DNA of 11,176 bases, from assembly GCA_028724485.1 (NCBI GenBank), contig JAQYCY010000119.1, positions 1 through 11,176 on the forward strand, in the 5' to 3' direction. Under the pieces are notes generated by a model. That model did no database searches. It worked only from the letters and a program-made list of their open reading frames with translations, and was not told where the DNA came from. The translations under genes and the position numbers were made by a program. Shown one piece after another: positions 6,084-11,176 of this stretch; the first letter of the stretch is position 1; each line of letters opens with the position of its first letter. The DNA is from CAG-917 sp028724485 (lineage in GTDB: Bacteria > Bacillota > Clostridia > Christensenellales > CAG-917).

Positions 6084-6125
6084 TTTTGTTCGATTTTTTA
6101 TGTAAAAAATAAGGAATTTTGTTCG
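6084..6125. repeat. A/T palindrome between 9-bp direct repeats
   Basis: ATTTTTTA (6093-6100), TG, TAAAAAAT (6103-6110) is a perfect 8-bp-arm palindrome. It lies between two exact copies of TTTTGTTCG (6084-6092 and 6117-6125), 33 bp apart. The cluster ends about 30 bp before the pgsA -35 box, an upstream position where a regulator could bind. Confidence 0.4.
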
Positions 6126-6157
6126 GCTTAATATTTAATGACAATTAAGAATTTCAA

Positions 6158-6186
6158 TTTACAAACACAATATTTGGTGTTATAAT
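6158..6186 (+). promoter_or_regulatory. Strong extended -10 promoter of pgsA-valS
   Basis: TTTACA (6158-6163), a 17-bp spacer and TATAAT (6181-6186), preceded by the extended -10 TG at 6178-6179. This is the best sigma-A-like promoter in the window. Transcription should start near 6193, giving a leader of about 20 nt. AAGGAG (6201-6206) lies 6 nt before the pgsA ATG. Confidence 0.8.
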
Positions 6187-6212
6187 CAAAAAAAGGTAAA
6201 AAGGAGTAAAAT

Positions 6213-6962
6213 ATGAAAATCAATCAATTTGATCCTAAGGATTTGTTGACAATTCCTAACATTATCACATATTTTAGAATTTTGTGCGTTCCTGCATTTA
6301 TCGTTATGTCGGTTTTGGCAGGCAAACAAAGCAACGAAACCTTCATTTATATTGCGCTCGGCATTTTTGTCGTTGCGGCGGCAAGCGACCTTGTCGACGG
6401 AATGCTCGCAAGAAAGTTTAATTGGGGCAGTGGCGTAGGTATGTTGCTTGATCCGCTTGCAGACAAACTTATGCATATATCTATGGCAATTTGCCTTTGC
6501 TTTGCTATAAAACTTGACGGTGTTACTTTCCTTGGCTGTGAGTATTATTTACACTGGGGATTTTTGATTGCGATTGCGTCAAAAGAAATTCTTATGATTA
6601 TTCTTGCGCCTATCGTTGCAAAAAGCGGCGCGGTTGTAAAAGCTAATATGATAGGAAAAGTTGCATCTGCGACTTTGTCAATCGGATTTATTATGTGTTT
6701 CTTCCATAAATATCTTGCCCCATACGGCGCATGGGATTGGGCGGTTATCGCGGTTGCCATTTTGCAAAGCTACTTTGCATTCGGAAGCTACGTTATCGAC
6801 ATAACGAAACAGCTTATACCGATTGTTAAAGAAAAGAAAGCTGCAAAACTCGGTGTTGAGGTGAACGGCACGGCGGAATGTGGCGACGTTGCCGATAAAG
6901 CTAAAACCGAAGAGAAAACAACCGAAGGCAAGATAAGCGAAGATAAAACCGAAAATAATTAA
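6213..6962 (+). CDS. pgsA: CDP-diacylglycerol--glycerol-3-phosphate 3-phosphatidyltransferase
   Basis: Membrane enzyme that joins glycerol-3-phosphate to CDP-diacylglycerol, giving phosphatidylglycerol phosphate, the committed step to phosphatidylglycerol and cardiolipin. The CDP-alcohol phosphotransferase signature D-x2-DG-x2-AR-x8-G-x3-D-x3-D is complete: Asp59, Asp62, Gly63, Ala66, Arg67, Gly76, Asp80 and Asp84. NIITYFRILCVPAFI (16-30) is the typical PgsA N-terminal segment, and hydrophobic stretches at about 22-36, 43-57, 86-101, 115-135, 148-165 and 176-196 fit several membrane spans. At 249 residues it is longer than the common 180-200. The excess is a hydrophilic Lys/Glu/Thr-rich tail from about 206, probably cytoplasmic and disordered. 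Other CDP-alcohol transferases are possible, but the N-terminus favours PgsA. valS follows after 10 nt on the same transcript. Confidence 0.9.
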   Translation: MKINQFDPKDLLTIPNIITYFRILCVPAFIVMSVLAGKQSNETFIYIALGIFVVAAASDLVDGMLARKFNWGSGVGMLLDPLADKLMHISMAICLCFAIKLDGVTFLGCEYYLHWGFLIAIASKEILMIILAPIVAKSGAVVKANMIGKVASATLSIGFIMCFFHKYLAPYGAWDWAVIAVAILQSYFAFGSYVIDITKQLIPIVKEKKAAKLGVEVNGTAECGDVADKAKTEEKTTEGKISEDKTENN

Positions 6963-6972
6963 GGAACTTAAA

Positions 6973-9582
6973 ATGGACAAAACATATAATCCCGAATTTG
7001 AACAAAGGATTTACGAATTCTGGCAAAAAAAGAAATATTTTGAAGCGCATCCAAGCAGTGAAAAAGAACCTTTCACAATTATGATGCCGCCTCCAAACAT
7101 TACGGGGCAACTTCACATGGGGCACGCTCTCAATCAGACGATACAAGATATAATCACTCGTTTTAAGAGAATGGACGGTTATGAAGCGCTTTGGCTTCCG
7201 GGAACCGACCATGCTTCGATTGCGACCGAAGTTAAAATCGTCGAACAAATGAAAAAAGACGGACTTACCAAAAACGACGTCGGACGTGACGGCTTTTTGG
7301 AGCGTGCTTGGGCTTGGAAAGAACAATACGGCGGAAGAATCGTTACGCAATTAAAGCGTCTTGGAACGTCTTGTGACTGGTCAAAAGAGGCGTTCACTAT
7401 GGATGAAAACTGTTCAAACGCCGTTTTGGACACTTTTGTCAAATATTACGAAAAGGGACTTATTTATCGTGGCGACAGAATTATAAATTGGTGTCCGTGC
7501 TGTAAGACGGCTTTAAGCGACGCTGAAGTCGAATACAGCGAACAAGATTCCTTCCTTTGGTATTATCGTTATCCGTTTGCGGACGGAAGCGGCTACGTTA
7601 CGATAGCTACGACAAGACCTGAAACTATGCTCGGCGATACGGCAGTAGCCGTCAATCCGAAAGACGAAAGATACAAGGGCTTAGTCGGAAAAATGTTGAA
7701 ACTTCCGCTTACCGACAGGGAAATTCCGCTCATTGCCGACGATTACGTCGAACTCGGTTTCGGAACAGGCGCTGTTAAAATTACTCCTGCTCACGACCCG
7801 AACGACTTCGAAGTCGGACTTCGCCATAATCTCGAAGTAATAAGAGTTATGGATGACGGCGGCGTGATGAATGAAAATGCAGGCAAGTATCAAGGTCTTG
7901 ACAGAATGGACGCAAGAAAGCAAATTGTCGATGATTTGAAAGAGCTTGGACTTGTCGAAAAAATCGAACCGTACAAGCATAACGTCGGCGAGTGTTATCG
8001 TTGCCATTCAACTGTCGAACCGATTGTTTCTAAACAATGGTTTGTAAAGATGAAACCGCTTGCATTGCCTGCAATTAAAGCCGTAAAATCAAAGAAAATC
8101 GAATTCATTCCGAAAAGGTTTGAAAAGATATATTTCAACTGGATGGAAAACATCAAAGACTGGTGTATTTCTCGTCAGCTTTGGTGGGGACATAGAATTC
8201 CTGCATATTATTGCGACGACTGCGGAGAAATGGTCGTTTCTAAAACGAAAGTTGACGTTTGCCCTAAATGCGGCGGCAAAATGCGTCAAGACGAAGACGT
8301 TCTCGACACTTGGTTTTCTTCTGCGCTTTGGCCGTTCTCTACGCTCGGCTATCCGAAAAAAAACAAAAACCTCGATTATTTCTATCCTACAAACGTTCTT
8401 GTCACGGCTTACGACATTATTTTCTTCTGGGTTGCAAGAATGATTTTCAGCGGCATAGAATTTATGAACGAAGTGCCGTTCACCGAAGTACTTATTCATG
8501 GTATAGTCAGGGATAATCAGGGCAGAAAGATGAGTAAGTCGCTTGGAAACGGCGTTGATCCTCTTGTTCTTATCGACAAGTACGGTGCAGATGCTTTGAG
8601 ATTTTCGCTTGCAAGCGGAATTGCACCGGGAAGCGACACTCGTTACAGCGATGAAAAAATCGAATCTTGTCGTAACTTTATGAACAAACTGTGGAACGCT
8701 TCGCGTTTTGTCATTATGAACCTTGGTGACGAACAAGCGGAAATTCCTGCTCGCCTTAACGTAAGCGATAAGTGGATTTTGACAAGACTCAACAGTGTAA
8801 TTCGCGACGTCACGATAAATCTCAATAAATACGAAGTCGGACTTGCGTCTGCAAAACTCTATGATTTTGTTTGGAGCGAATTTTGCGATTTGTATATCGA
8901 GTCGCAAAAGAGTGCGTTGTACAGCGACGACCAAAAAGTTAAATCACATTCGCTTTCGGTCTTACGCTATGTGCTTGAACAAATCCTCAAACTTATGCAT
9001 CCGTTCGTTCCGTTCATTACCGAAGAGATTTATATGACTATGAATCCTAAAACGTCGATAATGATTCAAAAATGGCCGCAATACAACAAAAAACTCACTT
9101 TCAGAAAGGAAGAAAGAGCTTTTGAAAATATTAAAGACTGTATTGTGGCAATCAGAAACACAAGAGCAGAAATGGGCGTTGCGCCGTCGAAAAAAATTAA
9201 ACTTTACGTTATTCCTACCGATGCGCAAATGTTTGGAAAGGTTAGTCCGTATCTTTCAAAACTCGCAAACGTGTCGGAACTTGTCGTAATTGCAGACAAG
9301 AGCGAAGTCGTCGAAAAGTCGATTGCGCTCGTATGCGACGGTATTGAAATGTTCGTTCCTTTCGGTGATTTGGTTGATATCGAAAAAGAAAAGGAAAGAT
9401 TGAACAAGGAAATAGCGCAAGCCAAACAAGAAATCGCTAAGTCGGAAGGTATGCTTGCAAATGAAAATTTCGTCAGCAAAGCGCCTGAAAAACTTGTTGC
9501 GGCGGAGCGTGAAAAACTTGTTAAGGCAAAAGAAAAACTTGAAAGACTTATCGACAAACTTAATATGTTCGGTGAAAGCTGA
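6973..9582 (+). CDS. valS: Valyl-tRNA synthetase
   Basis: Class I aminoacyl-tRNA synthetase that charges tRNA-Val and edits mischarged threonine. Complete, 869 residues, close to the usual 880. It has PPPNITGQLHMGHALN (39-54) with the HIGH-type motif HMGH at 48-51, the GTDHA segment near 77-81, and the CP1 editing insertion (roughly 190-340) with TIATTRPETMLGDTAVAVNP. CYRC (341-344) and a zinc-ribbon-like pair of CxxC motifs (Cys414/417 and Cys430/433) follow, then DTWFSSALWPFST and KMSKS at 519-523. The anticodon-binding helical domain lies at about 600-740 and the C-terminal tRNA-binding coiled coil at about 802-866. AAGGA (6961-6965) overlaps the pgsA stop and sits 7 nt before the ATG. No T-box was seen upstream, although many Bacillota valS genes have one. 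In many Bacillota folC follows valS; here it does not. Confidence 0.98.
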   Translation: MDKTYNPEFEQRIYEFWQKKKYFEAHPSSEKEPFTIMMPPPNITGQLHMGHALNQTIQDIITRFKRMDGYEALWLPGTDHASIATEVKIVEQMKKDGLTKNDVGRDGFLERAWAWKEQYGGRIVTQLKRLGTSCDWSKEAFTMDENCSNAVLDTFVKYYEKGLIYRGDRIINWCPCCKTALSDAEVEYSEQDSFLWYYRYPFADGSGYVTIATTRPETMLGDTAVAVNPKDERYKGLVGKMLKLPLTDREIPLIADDYVELGFGTGAVKITPAHDPNDFEVGLRHNLEVIRVMDDGGVMNENAGKYQGLDRMDARKQIVDDLKELGLVEKIEPYKHNVGECYRCHSTVEPIVSKQWFVKMKPLALPAIKAVKSKKIEFIPKRFEKIYFNWMENIKDWCISRQLWWGHRIPAYYCDDCGEMVVSKTKVDVCPKCGGKMRQDEDVLDTWFSSALWPFSTLGYPKKNKNLDYFYPTNVLVTAYDIIFFWVARMIFSGIEFMNEVPFTEVLIHGIVRDNQGRKMSKSLGNGVDPLVLIDKYGADALRFSLASGIAPGSDTRYSDEKIESCRNFMNKLWNASRFVIMNLGDEQAEIPARLNVSDKWILTRLNSVIRDVTINLNKYEVGLASAKLYDFVWSEFCDLYIESQKSALYSDDQKVKSHSLSVLRYVLEQILKLMHPFVPFITEEIYMTMNPKTSIMIQKWPQYNKKLTFRKEERAFENIKDCIVAIRNTRAEMGVAPSKKIKLYVIPTDAQMFGKVSPYLSKLANVSELVVIADKSEVVEKSIALVCDGIEMFVPFGDLVDIEKEKERLNKEIAQAKQEIAKSEGMLANENFVSKAPEKLVAAEREKLVKAKEKLERLIDKLNMFGES

Positions 9583-9716
9583 TTTGGCTTTGCATATAGT
9601 TGTATATAGGTCGTTAAACTCGAAAGAATAAATAGTGTGGCGTTTGCGATTGGACGGCTCACGGCGTGGCTTTTTTGCAGTCAGTGATTATTCGTTGACA
9701 AAGAATTTAAACTGTG

Positions 9717-9736
9717 AAACTCGGTTTTGAGTTTTT
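9717..9736 (+). terminator. Weak possible terminator between valS and the next gene
   Basis: AAACTC pairs with GAGTTT (6 bp) around a GGTTTT loop, and the T-run continues two bases beyond the stem. The stem is weak and lies 135 bp after the valS stop. The T-run also forms the start of a TTGACA box. Confidence 0.3.
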
Positions 9737-9762
9737 GACAATGAAATAAAAGCAAATTTACT
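9735..9762 (+). promoter_or_regulatory. Candidate promoter of the membrane-protein pair
   Basis: Perfect TTGACA (9735-9740), a 16-bp spacer and a poor -10 box TTTACT (9757-9762, 4 of 6 matches). The start of transcription would be close to the ribosome binding site. Plausible but not strong. Confidence 0.35.
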
Positions 9763-9771
9763 TGAATTATC

Positions 9772-9775
9772 GGAG
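9772..9775 (+). promoter_or_regulatory. Ribosome binding site that decides the membrane-protein start
   Basis: GGAG (9772-9775) directly abuts the ATG at 9776, leaving no spacing, but lies 6 nt before the in-frame ATG at 9782. The start at 9782 (MGYFKSC) is therefore preferred over the longest frame. Confidence 0.7.
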
Positions 9776-9781
9776 ATGAAA

Positions 9782-10618
9782 ATGGGTTATTTTAAATCGT
9801 GTTGGAAATATCTATTCTCTAAGGGTATGTTCTTTATGTTCATATTCTTAATTCCTGCTGCTTTAATGCCGTTTATTCTCTCTCCGTCAAGTATGTTCCG
9901 CGCTCTTTGCGCATTTGAACTTCAAAAACCCGAAGGCTATACCGTGATGTTCTTAAAAATGTTTGTCGATTATCGTTACATTTGGATAGGAGCAATCGGT
10001 TTGCTTATCGGCATTTTTGCGACTTCGATTGTTTTTGGCACGATTGACCGCCACATGAGAACGGGGCAATTCAATTTAAGTTTAAAACGAATAAACGTAA
10101 GAATCAATTACAACGTAGCAACAGCGGCAAGATTTGTAATACTGATGTTTATAGCTTTTTTGATTTATCTTTTTTTGAATTTCTTGTTCTTTATGCTTTG
10201 GGCAACGATTTCAAAAGAATACGTCACGTTTTACGTTCTTTGCAGTGTTTCGTTTATACTAATAAGCATTTTATACGCCGTCGTGCTTGCAATTATAATT
10301 TTGTGGCCGCCGTTTATGTTGCATACGGGGCTTACTTCCGGCAATGCATTCAGAATGTCGTTTGCGCAAATAAACGGTTGCATTATGAAAATCGCTTTTA
10401 ATATTATGTTCATATCATTGCCTTTTTATTTGGTTATGCTTTTGAATGCGGTTTTCGGTTGGAGCGTGATATTAGGTATCGTGCTTGACGGACTTTGTAT
10501 GCTATTTGTATATCATTTCTATATAATTTTGATGTACACGATTTTCTATGACGTTACAGGGCTTGAAAGAATGGACCAAGTTAACGCAAAGAAAATGAAT
10601 ATATGGAAAATCAAATAA
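9782..10618 (+). CDS. Six-span integral membrane protein of unknown function
   Basis: Not recognised. It has 278 residues from the ATG at 9782 (280 from 9776), very hydrophobic, with likely membrane spans at about 16-36, 67-88, 115-140, 150-178, 205-224 and 228-255. A basic loop between spans 2 and 3 (about 89-111: DRHMRTGQFNLSLKRINVR) and a basic C-terminal tail (about 263-278) suggest both face the cytoplasm. There is no cleavable signal peptide, ATP-binding motif or obvious catalytic motif. The stop codon overlaps the ribosome binding site of the following membrane-protein gene, so the two are probably co-translated and may form a complex. Possible roles, such as transport, envelope assembly or a permease-like subunit, are guesses. 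Confidence 0.85.
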   Translation: MGYFKSCWKYLFSKGMFFMFIFLIPAALMPFILSPSSMFRALCAFELQKPEGYTVMFLKMFVDYRYIWIGAIGLLIGIFATSIVFGTIDRHMRTGQFNLSLKRINVRINYNVATAARFVILMFIAFLIYLFLNFLFFMLWATISKEYVTFYVLCSVSFILISILYAVVLAIIILWPPFMLHTGLTSGNAFRMSFAQINGCIMKIAFNIMFISLPFYLVMLLNAVFGWSVILGIVLDGLCMLFVYHFYIILMYTIFYDVTGLERMDQVNAKKMNIWKIK

Positions 10619-10628
10619 GGAGCGTTAT

Positions 10629-11176
10629 ATGGAATTTAAACAATCTGCTTCGATTTTAATATCCAATTTCAGTTTGGTTTTCAAACTGTTTTTATACATT
10701 TTAGTCATAACGTTAATCGTTGCCGCAATCGGCGTCGGAATTGTTTCTCCGATAGTTAAGTTGTTTATGTCCGAAGAAGCGGTCGGCGGTTTGATTTCGG
10801 AAACTAAAGACGACGTAAACGCTTTCTTAAAAGGGGACGTCGGTCTTTATGATACGTTTTATGCTTTAAAAGACGACGTTATTGCTTTTGCAAATTATAT
10901 AATAAGCCTTGATTGGTTCATTGCGGGAATAGTTGTAGTAGCGATTTTCGTTTACCTTGTTTATTTGTTTTTGTTTACGCTCAGCAGTATTCCTATTGCC
11001 GACATTATAAACAATTCGATGGCATCGAATTTGAAATACGGCTTTTTATCGAATTTTGCAATGAATTTCAGAAGGTCGGTTAAATATTCGTTTATTAAAG
11101 TTTTGATTTTCTTGCCAATCGATTTGGTGATTTTCGGCGTGTTGTTCGGACTCACTTATGGACTTTGGAAGCTTTT
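10629..11176 (+). CDS. Integral membrane protein of unknown function (3' end cut by the window)
   Basis: An open frame from the ATG at 10629 runs to the window edge (182 complete codons, no stop). AAGGAG at 10617-10622 lies 6 nt before the ATG and overlaps the previous gene's TAA, a strong start and a sign of tight coupling. The protein begins MEFKQSASILISNF. Likely membrane spans are at about 17-44, 95-120 and 155-180, with a mostly polar, Asp/Lys-rich outside or inside loop at about 47-90 (for example SETKDDVNAFLKGD). A basic segment, NFRRSVKYSFIK (146-157), precedes the third span. No family recognised. It has a layout similar to the preceding protein, a basic amphipathic stretch between hydrophobic spans, but no sequence similarity obvious by eye. 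Confidence 0.85.
   Translation, partial: MEFKQSASILISNFSLVFKLFLYILVITLIVAAIGVGIVSPIVKLFMSEEAVGGLISETKDDVNAFLKGDVGLYDTFYALKDDVIAFANYIISLDWFIAGIVVVAIFVYLVYLFLFTLSSIPIADIINNSMASNLKYGFLSNFAMNFRRSVKYSFIKVLIFLPIDLVIFGVLFGLTYGLWKL

Larger units (their letters stand above)
5783..6212. other. Non-coding region before pgsA
   Basis: 430 bp without a convincing gene. A 62-codon frame beginning with TTG at 5783 has no Shine-Dalgarno and an implausible Lys/Arg/Phe-rich product. The stretch contains a perfect dyad (5870-5886), a GC-rich short hairpin (5925-5939), an A/T palindrome flanked by direct repeats (6084-6125) and the pgsA promoter (6158-6186). No T-box, tRNA or other known RNA motif was recognised. 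Confidence 0.6.
9583..9781. other. Intergenic region between valS and the membrane-protein genes
   Basis: About 200 bp without an open frame of note. It holds a weak hairpin, AAACTC (9717-9722) and GAGTTT (9729-9734) around GGTTTT, followed by TT, which could end the valS transcript. It also contains two TTGACA boxes (9695-9700 and 9735-9740), each followed by a similar A-rich sequence. Confidence 0.5.

Noticed and set aside
5783..6212. T-box or other riboswitch upstream of pgsA-valS
   Set aside because: The T-box core (AGGGTGGNACCGCG-like) is absent, and the predicted leader after the promoter is only about 20 nt.
6901..7350. Minus-strand frame across the pgsA/valS junction
   Set aside because: Antisense to two conserved genes and their shared ribosome binding site; no family features.
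8089..8934. Long minus-strand frame (281 codons) opposite valS
   Set aside because: It is fully antisense to a well-conserved synthetase, has no ribosome binding site, and its composition reflects the codon bias of valS read backwards.

Overview
The window looks like part of the chromosome of a low-GC Gram-positive bacterium, most likely a member of class Clostridia (Bacillota), possibly an uncultured gut-type lineage. The support is indirect: AT-rich DNA, AAGGAG-type ribosome binding sites, sigma-A-like promoters, TGA used as a stop codon (which argues against Mollicutes), a MazF very close in sequence to Bacillus NdoA, and housekeeping proteins with a Bacillota flavour. Species-level placement cannot be made from sequence reading alone.

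Region 1 (1-4180, + strand) is a tight run of genes, probably one transcript: the end of an unidentified gene (stop overlapping the next start as ATGA), yigZ (IMPACT family), ilvE (branched-chain aminotransferase), recX (GTG start 2 nt after ilvE), a P1-family (DmpA/NylC-like) self-processing peptidase, and nnrD (NAD(P)H-hydrate dehydratase). These do not form one pathway. They look like a mixed housekeeping operon.

Region 2 (4181-5782) holds an AT-rich spacer with a 13-bp tandem duplication, then a divergent pair: mazF on the minus strand with no antitoxin gene beside it, and a HAD-family phosphatase on the plus strand. The 254 bp between them contain back-to-back promoters, an inverted repeat over both, a GC-rich island with repeated ATAGG blocks in the predicted mazF leader, and a phosphatase promoter so close to the ATG that the mRNA is predicted to be leaderless.

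Region 3 (5783-9582) starts with a 430-bp non-coding stretch carrying several small dyads and a strong extended -10 promoter. It continues with pgsA (phospholipid synthesis) and valS (valyl-tRNA synthetase), 10 nt apart.

Region 4 (9583-11176) has two adjacent integral membrane proteins of unknown function, the second running off the window end.

Most of the window is ordinary housekeeping. I found no CRISPR array, tRNA, rRNA, transposase, phage gene or convincing new multi-gene system. The most interesting part is the mazF/phosphatase intergenic region, followed by the uncharacterised membrane-protein pair.
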